DNA of 64,000 nucleotides. Origin: G963668605 sp963668605 (GTDB taxonomy: Bacteria; Acidobacteriota; Terriglobia; Bryobacterales; Bryobacteraceae). The DNA is taken from positions 992,001 to 1,056,000 of the forward strand of contig OY764903.1 in NCBI GenBank assembly GCA_963668605.1, read 5' to 3'. Below are positions 52,182 to 61,156 of the stretch, piece after piece; position 1 is the stretch's first letter; each line of letters begins with the position of its first letter. Under the pieces are notes generated by a model. The model was not told where the DNA came from and ran no database searches. It saw nothing but the letters and a program-made list of their open reading frames with translations. Both the position numbers and the translations under genes were made by a program.

Positions 52182-53026
52182 GCGGCCACCCTTTGCGCGA
52201 CGTGAATCAGCGGCATGGCGGCTGCCAGTTCAGTCACGGTGACCGCGACATTCGGATGCTGCTGCACGAACGATCCGGGGCACTGCCCTGTCACCGGTCC
52301 GAACAGCGCGCGACGCAGCACGCCGGCGTGCCAGCTTCGCATAAAGGTGAGGTGAATTCGCTTGCTCAGAAGCAGTTCATACATGCCGATGGTGATTGCC
52401 GTGGGCGGAATGATCTCCCAGTTTCCGCCGGTTCCTCCCATACACATCTGTGCCATGCTCTCGCGGCTGATACGCAATACACGAGTGCGGCTGTTGCGCA
52501 CCTGATCGTCATCCACGGTTTCGTGCGGTTCGGGCGGATCGTTGAAAGCGAAGTGTCCCGTCAAGCCCATGCCGCCGTAACAGAGGTCCGCTCCGCTGTT
52601 CTGTTCAATCAGACTGGTTGTGGCCGCGGGGTCCGCTGGAGAAGGGAAATGGATGTTCACGGCGGGGACGCGTGCGCGTGCAGTGAGCCGGTCAAACAGC
52701 CCAGCGTTCATAAACCTCCGGAAACTGAGCGGGTGCGACTCGGGAACGAGGCCGCCTTCGCCGTCCAGATATTCGTCCATGTTAACGGTCACGAGCCGCG
52801 TGCCATCGGTCTGTTCGCGGTTCATCGCCTCGGCCCAATACGAATAGTCGATCGGTCCCACCGGACAGATCACCATGAGTGTGCGGCCCTCCGCCTCCGC
52901 ACGCTTCAGCTCCGCGACCATCTCCTCGGCGGTCGCGCGGCTGAGCTCAGTCGCGTCAGCCACCTTGGTGAAGCTCCATCTCCGGCGCTCTGCAAATTCT
53001 TCGAATGGTATGCAGTAGGGATTCAT
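52178..53026 (-). CDS. NagB-like sugar-phosphate deaminase/isomerase, copy 2 (divergent active site)
   Basis: 282 residues. LMVICPVGPIDYSYWAEAMN, VTVNMDEYLDGEGGLVPE, SHPLSFRRFMN, CYGGMGLTGHFAFNDPPEP, then RVLRISRESM and PTAITIGMYELLLSKRI. The catalytic His is kept, but the NDGH Asp is Thr and the FNEP Glu is Asp, so chemistry likely differs from true NagB. It is clearly related to copy 1 (same CYGG start and SHPLSF segment), so the pair arose by duplication. It starts at TAATG overlapping the phosphofructokinase stop. Confidence 0.84.
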   Translation of the reverse strand: MNPYCIPFEEFAERRRWSFTKVADATELSRATAEEMVAELKRAEAEGRTLMVICPVGPIDYSYWAEAMNREQTDGTRLVTVNMDEYLDGEGGLVPESHPLSFRRFMNAGLFDRLTARARVPAVNIHFPSPADPAATTSLIEQNSGADLCYGGMGLTGHFAFNDPPEPHETVDDDQVRNSRTRVLRISRESMAQMCMGGTGGNWEIIPPTAITIGMYELLLSKRIHLTFMRSWHAGVLRRALFGPVTGQCPGSFVQQHPNVAVTVTELAAAMPLIHVAQRVAA

Positions 53027-54228
53027 TATTTGTTGCTCCTCGGTGCCGCTTCAAATTCGAATTGCGCGTACCGGCGCAGGGGCTCGCCCATCAGCGGCTC
53101 CACATATTCCCGGTACGATCCGGCGATGTTGTTCCGCTCCGGTGTCAGGTATTCCAGCGGAAGTTTTCGCTCGACGTTAGCCACCGATTCCAACGGTACG
53201 GCGCCGTAACGCACCGAATAAGGACGGGATTGTTCGCGGAGGATCACAGCCATGAAACCGGAGTGTCCGGCAAGCGCGTGCGACGCCGCGAATCGAGCCA
53301 CCGCTTCAGCCTCCTCTCGATCCACGTCCGATGCCAGCGCGCTGGACGAGCGCCCGCATAGGCCCGGCTTTTCGCTACGCGCGCGAAGTCCCAGCTGAGA
53401 GGTAACCAGCGCCGCCAGCGTGGCAGCCGCATCTCCCGGCAGAGCGTGTCCGAACTGGTCAACGGCTGCTCCGCGGCGCTCGCCCCAAGCGTTGCCCGAT
53501 TCATCCCGGACGCCTTCGGAAACGGCAGCGATCACCCATCCACGCCGGCTGTACGCATTTTGTACATTGGCGAGAAAACGCTCAGAGCTGAGCGGAACCT
53601 CCGGCACATAGATCAGGTGCGGAGCGTCATCATCGGTTTCTCGCGCAGCCATCGTTGCCGCGGCCAGCCAGCCCGCATTGCGCCCCATCACCTCGAGAAT
53701 ACTCACCGGAGTCGGCAGTGCGCGGATATCCATACCGAGGTCCACCGCGGATTGGGCGAAGTACCGGGCAGCACTCCCGAACCCCGGGCAGTGGTCGGTG
53801 TGTAGGAGATCGTTGTCGATGGTCTTCGGCACGCCGGCCACAACCAGTTCATAGTGAATTGCCGCCGCGGCTTGGGACACTTTGAGAGCGGTATCCATCG
53901 AGTCATTGCCGCCGATGCAGAAGAAGTACCGGACGTCGAGCCGGCAAAATATTTCTACCGCTCGTGCGGCTTCTTCGCGGTTCAACATCTTGCGGCACGA
54001 GCCGAGAGCGGCGCCGGGGGAGAGCCGGATGCGCCGCCAGAGTTCAGCATCGGGCCGCCGCAGGTCGAGCCATCGCTCTGCAAGCACACCTTCGATGCCG
54101 CCGCGCGCGCCGAACAACATGGCCGAGCCGGGGAGTTGATTGCTCAGTTCGTCCGCCATGCTATAAAGTGAAGCGTTGATGACAGCCGTCGGCCCGCCGC
54201 CCTGGGCGACGACAACATTGTGTGCCAT
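53026..54228 (-). CDS. 6-phosphofructokinase, PPi-dependent type
   Basis: 400 residues. VVAQGGGPTAVINASLYS opens the fold; RYFFCIGGNDSMDTALKV and AGVPKTIDNDLLHTDH are the catalytic segments. The Asp after GGN and the Lys in PKTIDND are the residues that fit pyrophosphate rather than ATP use; ATP enzymes have Gly at both places. MGRNAGWLAAATM (substrate loop) follows. First gene of the operon, divergent from the sulfatase at 54300. It would turn a ketose 6-phosphate into a bisphosphate for the aldolase two genes on. Confidence 0.9.
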   Translation of the reverse strand: MAHNVVVAQGGGPTAVINASLYSMADELSNQLPGSAMLFGARGGIEGVLAERWLDLRRPDAELWRRIRLSPGAALGSCRKMLNREEAARAVEIFCRLDVRYFFCIGGNDSMDTALKVSQAAAAIHYELVVAGVPKTIDNDLLHTDHCPGFGSAARYFAQSAVDLGMDIRALPTPVSILEVMGRNAGWLAAATMAARETDDDAPHLIYVPEVPLSSERFLANVQNAYSRRGWVIAAVSEGVRDESGNAWGERRGAAVDQFGHALPGDAAATLAALVTSQLGLRARSEKPGLCGRSSSALASDVDREEAEAVARFAASHALAGHSGFMAVILREQSRPYSVRYGAVPLESVANVERKLPLEYLTPERNNIAGSYREYVEPLMGEPLRRYAQFEFEAAPRSNK

Positions 54229-54257
54229 GATTTGTGCTGGCGCTCAGTCCGTTCTAC

Positions 54258-54275
54258 TTGTATATTAGATATCAA
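54258..54275. promoter_or_regulatory. Pseudo-palindrome in the divergent region, candidate operator
   Basis: TTGTATATTAGATATCAA lies in the 71-base gap between the leftward PFK operon and the rightward sulfatase. The arms TTG-AT-T / A-AT-CAA are imperfectly symmetric and resemble GntR-type operators. No regulator gene is adjacent, so the binding protein is unknown. Confidence 0.4.
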
Positions 54276-54299
54276 TTTTTTCACGGGGCGCAAGGGAAC

Positions 54300-55808
54300 A
54301 TGCAAGCAACACGACGAGATTTTTTCACAACGGCAGCAGCCGTTGTCGCCGCTCCGGCTCAGGCCCAATCGCGAAAACTCGCGCGACCCCACATCCTGCT
54401 GATTATGGCGGACCAGTTTCGCGGGGACTGCCTGGGAGCGGACGGCAATCGGGTCATTCGTACGCCCAATCTCGACCGCCTCGCCGCGGAAGGTGCGCGC
54501 TTCCGGTGCGCCTATTCCTCAATGCCCACGTGCACGCCCGCGCGGTCGGCTCTCCTTACGGGACTCTCGCCGTGGAATCACGGAATGCTACAGATGGTTC
54601 GGATGGCTGACCGCTACCCTGTAGAAAAACCGCGTGCGATGCGCGAAGCGGGGTATTACACGGCGGCGATCGGCAAGAACCACTACCACATCCAGCGCAA
54701 TGGGCATGGTTACGAGCAGATGCTGCTCGACGAATCCGGACGGGCGGAAACGCCGGACTTCCGTAGCGACTACCGAAGCTGGTTTTGGTCCGTGGCTCCG
54801 AACCTGAATCCAGATGCCACCGGTCTGGGCTGGAATGATTACCGCGCCAGACCATATGCGCTCGCCGAAAACCTGCATCCAACCGCATGGATCGGCGACA
54901 CCGCGGTTCGTTTTATCGAGACCTATAGCCGGGCGGAGCCGATGTTCTTGAAGGTTTCCTTCGAACGTCCGCACAGCCCCTACGACCCACCCGAGCGCTT
55001 TTGGCGAATGTACGCCGATGCCGCCCTGCCCCCCGCGCAAGCCGGCCAGTGGGCGGAGAAGTACAGACCTCGCAGCGACGCGGGAGACGCTATCTGGCAC
55101 GGCGACATTGGCCCCGCGGAGGTGCGCACTTCACGTCAGGGATACTATGGCTCGATCAGTTTCGTCGATGAGCAGATCGGAAAAATTCTGGCGAGCCTGG
55201 AAAAGAGACGCCTGCTGGATCAGACGATGATCCTGTTTGTCTCGGATCATGGCGATATGACCGGCGACCAACACCTGTGGCGGAAGTCGTATGCGTACGA
55301 ACCTTCAGCGCGGATTCCGCTGCTGTTGCGATGGCCGACCGGGTTGCTTTCCGCCAAAAGGGGAGCAGTGTTCAGCCAGACGGTGGAACTTCGCGATGTC
55401 TTGCCTACGTTTCTAGACGCCGCTGGAGCGCCGGAGCATCCAGAATTGGATGGCCGAAGCCTGCTGCCGCTGATTGAAGGGAAAACGCAAGGCTGGCGCC
55501 CGTACCTCGACCTGGAGCATGGTATCTGCTACAGCCCGCAAAACCATTGGAATGCGCTTACCGATGGCCGGGAGAAGTATATCTATCACGCGTACGATGG
55601 CACGGAACAGTTGTTCGATCTGGAACGCGATCCACACGAATTGAATGATCTGGCTACTAAACAGGCCGCAGTGTCGCGCCTATCCGAATGGCGGAACCGC
55701 ATGATCGCACACCTCGCACCGCGCGGCGAAGCGTATGTGAAGAACGGCAAATTGGTTCCGCGGCCGCAAGCGATGCCTACATCGCCAAAGTTTCCGAACA
55801 AGAGTTGA
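54300..55808 (+). CDS. Exported type I sulfatase
   Basis: 502 residues from the ATG at 54300 with AAGGG upstream; the frame extends to 54234 through the promoter. Tat-like signal QATRRDFFTTAAAVVAAPAQ, then HILLIMADQFRGDCLGADGN with metal ligands. The formylglycine site is C78-T-P-A-R followed by SALLTG. GKNHYH, ILFVSDHGDMTGDQHLWRK and the C-terminal LFDLERDPHELNDL complete the pattern. It diverges from the six-gene sugar operon and may free the sugar that operon uses by removing sulfate outside the cell. Confidence 0.93.
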   Translation: MQATRRDFFTTAAAVVAAPAQAQSRKLARPHILLIMADQFRGDCLGADGNRVIRTPNLDRLAAEGARFRCAYSSMPTCTPARSALLTGLSPWNHGMLQMVRMADRYPVEKPRAMREAGYYTAAIGKNHYHIQRNGHGYEQMLLDESGRAETPDFRSDYRSWFWSVAPNLNPDATGLGWNDYRARPYALAENLHPTAWIGDTAVRFIETYSRAEPMFLKVSFERPHSPYDPPERFWRMYADAALPPAQAGQWAEKYRPRSDAGDAIWHGDIGPAEVRTSRQGYYGSISFVDEQIGKILASLEKRRLLDQTMILFVSDHGDMTGDQHLWRKSYAYEPSARIPLLLRWPTGLLSAKRGAVFSQTVELRDVLPTFLDAAGAPEHPELDGRSLLPLIEGKTQGWRPYLDLEHGICYSPQNHWNALTDGREKYIYHAYDGTEQLFDLERDPHELNDLATKQAAVSRLSEWRNRMIAHLAPRGEAYVKNGKLVPRPQAMPTSPKFPNKS

Positions 55809-56300
55809 GCGACGAATGATTGCGCTCATCAGGACTCCATGTTCTGCCTGCGAAGTATGTGAACAGGTTTCCAAATCTTGAATTCGAGCGCCGCTTCCTT
55901 CCGACCGCACGATCGACGGGCGGGACGCGATGCCCATGATGCTTGGAAGCGCGAAGTCTGCGCACGCGGCGATCTTGGAGCTCTGCCGGACAGCTTGCAG
56001 TCCGGCGCGGCAAATGGAAACTCCTGAAAAACGGCGCACTCGGTGAACGAACTGAGAACGGCGTACGAGTCGGGCAAAGCGGAAGACATCGCCAGTGCCA
56101 ATCGGGTTCTCGATTCGGTGCTGCCTCGAAACGAAGCAGCCAAGGTTGACCCCACCGATAAATTCGCCCATGCGGCCGCAGTCGATTCTTACCGCCTTCA
56201 TTCCGCGATCGTGGAGACAATGTCCGCTCCGGTGTGCTCATGGACACACTGCTTCCAAGCCGGGCGATATCTGGAAATTCCGGACTATACTAGCAGAAAC
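55809..56300 (+). pseudogene. Mosaic remnant, including a sulfatase C-terminal piece
   Basis: Within 55985-56045 one frame reads QLAVRRGKWKLLKNG, the usual sulfatase sequence before the closing block. A second frame from 56043 reads NELRTAYESGKAEDIASANR and continues into the start of the peptidase gene without a stop. Neither has a start signal of its own. It looks like debris of at least one lost sulfatase. Confidence 0.45.
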
Positions 56301-57887
56301 ATGATAAGACACGCGTTGTGGGTTGCCACCATCGCACTGCTCGTCGCGCGGAGTGCGGCTCCGCAGACTGCGGAAGCCCGATTGGCCGCCATGAAAGCCG
56401 ATGCCTCCGGCGAAGTTGCTCGAATGCACGATCGCACGCAGGTAATGGTGGACATGCTGTTCAGCTTCAGCGAACTTGGATTCCAGGAGTTCGAGACCTC
56501 TAAATATCTTTCAGGCATCCTTGAGAAAGAGGGCTTCCGGCTGGAGCGAGGCGTTGCCGGCATCCCGACTGCGTGGGTGGCGACCTGGGGTTCCGGCAAG
56601 CCCGTAATCGCACTCGGCTCGGATATCGACTGCGTTCCGCAGGCGTCCCAGAAACCGGGCGTGGCTTATCAGGACCCGCTTGTCGAAGGCGCTCCCGGCC
56701 ACGGCGAAGGCCACAACACCGGCCTGCCTCTCCAGATCTCCGCGGCATTGGCGGTGAAGAAAATAATGGAGCGCGAGCGCCTGCCGGGAACGATCAAGAT
56801 CTGGCCTGGTGTCGCCGAGGAGCAACTCGCGGGCAAAGCGCACTATGTCCGCGCGGGCTTGTTCAAGGATGTCGATGTGGTGCTGTTCACTCACGTTGCC
56901 AGCACGATGAGCGTGTCTTGGGGCACAGCGAACAACAACAGCGGACTGGTGTCGGTAGAATACACGTTTCACGGCCAGAGCGCGCACGCCGGAGGAGCGC
57001 CGTGGCGCGGGCGTAGCGCACTGGATGGCGTGGAACTGATGAACGCGGGCTGGAACTACCGGCGTGAGCACCTTCGTTTGCAGCAGCGCTCGCACTATGT
57101 GATCACGAACGGCGGCGATCAGCCCAACGTGGTTCCTCCGGTCGCGTCGGTCTGGTACTTCTTTCGTGAACTCGATTTTCCGCGCATCAAGGAATTGTGG
57201 CAGATCGGCGACGACATGGCGAAAGGCGCGGCGCTGATGACGGGTACTACAGTCAGCTCGAAAGTGCTGGGAGCCGCATGGCCGGTACACGGCAACCGTC
57301 CGGTTGCGGAGGCGATGGGCGAGAACATCAAGACCGTGGGACTGCCGCAGTGGTCGGCCGAAGATCAGGCTCTTGCGAAGGCCGTGCAGCGCGAACTCAA
57401 GGCGAACGAGACCGGCCTAACAACCAAGACGGAAGCCCTACAAGGGCCGTCCACGGGTACTTCGCTCGGCGGCGGATCGGATGACATCGGTGATGTCTCC
57501 TGGACGGTTCCGACGGTCGTGCTGCGGTTTCCGTCTAACATTCCGGGGCCTCCGGGGCACAGTTGGTACGACTCCATTGCTTCGGCAACGCCGATCGCGC
57601 ACAAGGGCGCGACAGCCGGAGCGAAGGTGATTGCTCTCACCGTGCTCGACCTTCTGCTGAAGCCCGATCTGATCGCCAGTTCCTGGAACTACTTCCGGGC
57701 CGTGCAGACGAAGGACGTGAAGTACACGCCACTGCTACGTCCCGAAGACCAGCCCGCCATCTGGCTTAACAAGCGGATCATGAGCGAATACCGCGAGGAC
57801 ATGAAGAAGCACTACTTCAATCCGGCGAAGTATAAGACGTATTTGGAGCAACTCGGCGTCAGTTACCCGACGATTACCAGGCCGTGA
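56301..57887 (+). CDS. Exported M20-family peptidase (AbgB-like amidohydrolase)
   Basis: 528 residues from the ATG at 56301. Signal peptide IRHALWVATIALLVARSAAP. M20 metal motifs: GSDIDCVPQASQKPG, APGHGEGHNTG (His), GVAEEQLAGKAHYV (Glu-Glu) and a lid domain with HGQSAHAGGAPWRGRSALDG. AbgB cleaves p-aminobenzoyl-glutamate; others take amide-linked amino acids. The exported form probably acts on amide-bearing compounds outside the cytoplasm. It follows the sulfatase by about 490 bases with debris between, so joint transcription is uncertain. Confidence 0.87.
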   Translation: MIRHALWVATIALLVARSAAPQTAEARLAAMKADASGEVARMHDRTQVMVDMLFSFSELGFQEFETSKYLSGILEKEGFRLERGVAGIPTAWVATWGSGKPVIALGSDIDCVPQASQKPGVAYQDPLVEGAPGHGEGHNTGLPLQISAALAVKKIMERERLPGTIKIWPGVAEEQLAGKAHYVRAGLFKDVDVVLFTHVASTMSVSWGTANNNSGLVSVEYTFHGQSAHAGGAPWRGRSALDGVELMNAGWNYRREHLRLQQRSHYVITNGGDQPNVVPPVASVWYFFRELDFPRIKELWQIGDDMAKGAALMTGTTVSSKVLGAAWPVHGNRPVAEAMGENIKTVGLPQWSAEDQALAKAVQRELKANETGLTTKTEALQGPSTGTSLGGGSDDIGDVSWTVPTVVLRFPSNIPGPPGHSWYDSIASATPIAHKGATAGAKVIALTVLDLLLKPDLIASSWNYFRAVQTKDVKYTPLLRPEDQPAIWLNKRIMSEYREDMKKHYFNPAKYKTYLEQLGVSYPTITRP

Positions 57888-58020
57888 CTTCCGGACTTCT
57901 CCCGGAGGACGGCCGAGCTGGGCTACAGAGACGATGTGGCATCCATTTGGTTAGGCACCTCACACTTCGGATGTATGGCGTCATCCTCTGCGTGTTGAGC
58001 GGACGCGGTGCCTGGTAATA

Positions 58021-58830
58021 TCACTGGACTGCGATGGTGACTTGGGGCGGACTGGTGACGTTTCCGATCTGGATCTGCAGGGACACGTTGCCCGGCCGGA
58101 CGCCGTTCGGCACAACGAAGTTCACCTGGTTCACACCCGGATACTGCGGCGCAAGACCGCTAAACAGCGGCGTAACCGCTATCCCGTCAATGACGACGGT
58201 AGGTACCGTCAGGGTATTTCGGAGGCGGTCGGTAGAGTCTGCTCCGTCTGCGATCCGAGAATCGACCGGTCCCAGCCCATTCGCGTAAAAGAAAATCGCT
58301 TCTCCCGCTTTTGCGGGGCGAGTCTGAAAGCCTGGAATCGATCCGACTGGTGCAGCAATCGTGCCATCCGGCAGGACGGCTATCGCGTTACCAACTCCAG
58401 GCGGAATGCTGTAAATACCTGGGGCGAGCTCGGCCAGTGGGACCGTTTGCGCTGCGGAAGATACACCATTCACCGTGACGATGATCTGGGTGCTGCCCTG
58501 CACCGGCCCGCCCAGAAGATTCCACGGAAGCTGCGCGTTGATCTGCGCTCGAGCTCCGGCAGATCCGGGAACCACATCCCGCAGCGGCGCGGGAATGCCT
58601 CCGAACGTTACACTGACACCGCCCAGTGACGTTGAGAATGGAACTGTGCTGGCGGATGCGAGTTGGGTGGCCAGATTGTCGCCAAAGATCGAAACCAGCG
58701 AGCCCGGAGCAACAGCCTGATTGCGGGCAAAGCTGGCGGCATTCAGAACTGCATTATCGACCAGCGTCGGCACCTGAGCGAATGCCGGGAGAATGCAGAA
58801 TGCGAAAAAAGCAGCAATTACACGCCCCAT
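58021..58830 (-). CDS. TIGR03437 (Solibacter C-terminal domain) secreted protein
   Basis: 269 residues from the ATG at 58830, seven bases after GAGG. Signal peptide GRVIAAFFAFCILPAFAQ. Almost the whole mature protein is one repeat-type domain: VLNAASFARNQAVAPGSLVS, TSLGGVSVTFGGIPAPL, AQINAQLPWNLLGG, IIVTVNGVSSAAQTVPLAEL, FFYANGLGPV and SGLAPQYPGVNQVNFVVP. This domain usually ends large surface proteins in Candidatus Solibacter and relatives; here it stands alone. Function unknown, probably cell-surface. Confidence 0.92.
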   Translation of the reverse strand: MGRVIAAFFAFCILPAFAQVPTLVDNAVLNAASFARNQAVAPGSLVSIFGDNLATQLASASTVPFSTSLGGVSVTFGGIPAPLRDVVPGSAGARAQINAQLPWNLLGGPVQGSTQIIVTVNGVSSAAQTVPLAELAPGIYSIPPGVGNAIAVLPDGTIAAPVGSIPGFQTRPAKAGEAIFFYANGLGPVDSRIADGADSTDRLRNTLTVPTVVIDGIAVTPLFSGLAPQYPGVNQVNFVVPNGVRPGNVSLQIQIGNVTSPPQVTIAVQ

Positions 58831-58884
58831 CTTGCTCACCTCATTGCGCTAATGCTAACGGACATTGTCCGCGGTGGCAAGGGG

Positions 58885-60708
58885 CTAGTGCGCGATGTCT
58901 CCGCGAGCTTGAACCTCTTGAAGAGTCCTCCGCACTTCCGGATTGTGACCGCCATTCCGCTCCACTGCCGCCATCGCCTGCTCCTCGGCTTCCGGCAATC
59001 GGCCGGTCAATTCGTAGAGCCGCGCGAGCAACCACTTGGGTTTGTACCAGTTCGGCGCCGCCGCGCTCGCAGAGAGAAGGGAGTGTTCCACGGCCGCGGC
59101 GTCGTTGACTGCTGACTGGAAGGCCGCCAGATTCACCAGAGCGTTCGCGCGGTCTTCCGCCGCACTCGCGGCCCTCACCGCCGCCGCCATCGCGTGCTGC
59201 CAAGCTTGGAACCGACGGATAGGATCCGTCTGGCGTTGTGATAGCTGGAGCATGGCGCGGGAGTAGTAAAGGTCCGCACTGCCGCCTGCCGGCCGCCAGC
59301 GGCGCGACTGTTCGTACCGTGCGGCGGCTGCCTCATAGACGCCGGCGTCGAGATCGCGCTTCACCTGCGCCAGCAGCGCATCCGTCACAGCGAGGCGCAC
59401 AGCGTAGGTCAGCAAGAATAGCGCAGCCAGGCACGCTGCCAGCGGAATCATGCGAGGCAACTCGTGTGGCGCGGCCGGCGTTCCGTGGCTCGCCAGAACA
59501 GCGACCATTGCATAGAAGAAAACCGCAGTGGGTACGGTGAAGCACAGGAACTGTTGGGCGACGAGCCCCGCCAGAAACCCCGCGCCTATCGCCGGGCCCT
59601 CCGGGGAGCCTTTGCGGATGCCAACGACAGCCACTCCGCAAAAACCCACCAGTATCAGCAACCCGGGGAGACCTTGCGCAACCAATGCATCCAGGAAGAT
59701 GTTGTGTGGCGATTCCTGATAGAAGTCGGGATATGCGCGCGCCACTTCGAGCGACTGAAATCGTGGGTATTGCACCGCAAAGATCTCCGGACCAAAGCCC
59801 AGGGCCGGGTGCTCCCTCGACATGCGCAGGGAGTCGCGCCATAGCGGAATCCTCGCGCCGCCCGACCGGTCTTCGATATACCAGCGCGTCCGCCCGCGGA
59901 GTTTTAGCCCGGCCGGTGAGTAGTAAAAAGCGGAGGCAGCGGCGACGAACAACAGGGTTGCCGCCACATGCACCGTACGCGGCCGAGGTCTCTTCCATGC
60001 GAGCAGAAAGATGCCGCCCGCTGCCAGACCCAGGATGGCGGAGCGTGTTCCGCTCAATATAATAGCGCACACGCCGAGCAGGCAACCGCAGGAAGCAATC
60101 CAGCGCCCAATCCGGTTCTGTTCCATCGTCCGGAGCGCAACGGCTGCAAACACCGCATAGAGCTGGAACGTAGCGAAGTAACTGGCGTGCCCCAGCGTGC
60201 CTGGCGGTCTGACGATGGTCCATTCACCCTCACCCACGTTATACGCGGCGGCCGGAAGGATTGGATCCCAGCCGAAATATTGCATAGCCCCGTAGATGGC
60301 TGTCAGCATTCCTGTGATCGTCGTAATGCGCAAAAACCAAAGCGCTCCGTTGCGTTCCTCTATCAAACATCCGGCGAGAAGAACGGCAAAAAGTAGTACT
60401 CCCGCTTGGGTGAGCAGCCCGAACTGGCGCCAGCCACTACCGTTCAAAGAAAGGGCGGCATCCGTCGACAGAGCCGTGGAGATTGACAGCGAGAGGAGAT
60501 TAAGAGCAGCCAGGAAAAGGAGCCAGCGGCCTGGAGGCCTTTTCAGAAGGGCAGAGAAGCTGTTCTTGACGAGCCCTGGAAACAGCAGAAGGCCAGAAAT
60601 GCCGATAAGTAGAATCGATACTTTGGGTGTAACATCGAAATGAAATGAGAGGTTAGGGGCGATCAGCAGAACTGTCAGCGCCGCAATCGCGGACAGCAGT
60701 ATTGCCAT
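58885..60708 (-). CDS. O-antigen ligase/polymerase with C-terminal TPR region
   Basis: 607 residues. About 11 hydrophobic segments fill residues 1-450, with the Wzy_C-type loop SREHPALGFGPEIFAVQYPR and PHNIFLDALVAQGLPGLLIL. Residues about 460-600 are soluble and helical with TPR-like repeats (YEAAAARYEQSRRW, LLARLYELTGRLPEAEEQAM). Members join or polymerise polysaccharide at the outer face of the inner membrane. An IS630 element sits 12 bases upstream of its start, between it and the Wzz-like gene, so its promoter is either inside the element or lost. Confidence 0.87.
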   Translation of the reverse strand: MAILLSAIAALTVLLIAPNLSFHFDVTPKVSILLIGISGLLLFPGLVKNSFSALLKRPPGRWLLFLAALNLLSLSISTALSTDAALSLNGSGWRQFGLLTQAGVLLFAVLLAGCLIEERNGALWFLRITTITGMLTAIYGAMQYFGWDPILPAAAYNVGEGEWTIVRPPGTLGHASYFATFQLYAVFAAVALRTMEQNRIGRWIASCGCLLGVCAIILSGTRSAILGLAAGGIFLLAWKRPRPRTVHVAATLLFVAAASAFYYSPAGLKLRGRTRWYIEDRSGGARIPLWRDSLRMSREHPALGFGPEIFAVQYPRFQSLEVARAYPDFYQESPHNIFLDALVAQGLPGLLILVGFCGVAVVGIRKGSPEGPAIGAGFLAGLVAQQFLCFTVPTAVFFYAMVAVLASHGTPAAPHELPRMIPLAACLAALFLLTYAVRLAVTDALLAQVKRDLDAGVYEAAAARYEQSRRWRPAGGSADLYYSRAMLQLSQRQTDPIRRFQAWQHAMAAAVRAASAAEDRANALVNLAAFQSAVNDAAAVEHSLLSASAAAPNWYKPKWLLARLYELTGRLPEAEEQAMAAVERNGGHNPEVRRTLQEVQARGDIAH

Positions 60709-61156
60709 ACTGGCTACACTAGTGTACTGCGACCTAAATAGTAACCAATAACGACAGAGCGACGTCTCTATAATCAGGAGACGAAGCGCATGCGTGTCGC
60801 ACCCACTATCGTGTTAACCGACGACCAGAAGCAAGTCTTGCAGCAGTGGGCGCGGGGCCGGTCGCTGCCTGCCCGCCAAGTCGAACGAGCGCGCGTCGTC
60901 CTGTTGGCGGCAGCCGGCAAGCAGGATCTGGAGATCGCCGCCGAGATCGGCATCAGCAACCAGAAAGCGGCTCGCTGGAGAAAGCGTTTTTTGAAATTGG
61001 GTTTGGCCGGATTGGAGAAAGACGCACCGCGGCCTGGCCGTACCCCAACCATCACACCAGCCAAAGTGCAGGAGGTGGTCCGGAGGACCACCCAGGAGAC
61101 CCCCGCCAACGCGACCCAGTGGAGCACCCGCACGATGGCGGAGGCGGCGGGTCTTA

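Noticed and set aside
56043..56300. 86-codon upstream extension of the M20 peptidase
   Set aside because: The signal peptide begins at 56301; the extension has no start signal and lies in gene debris.
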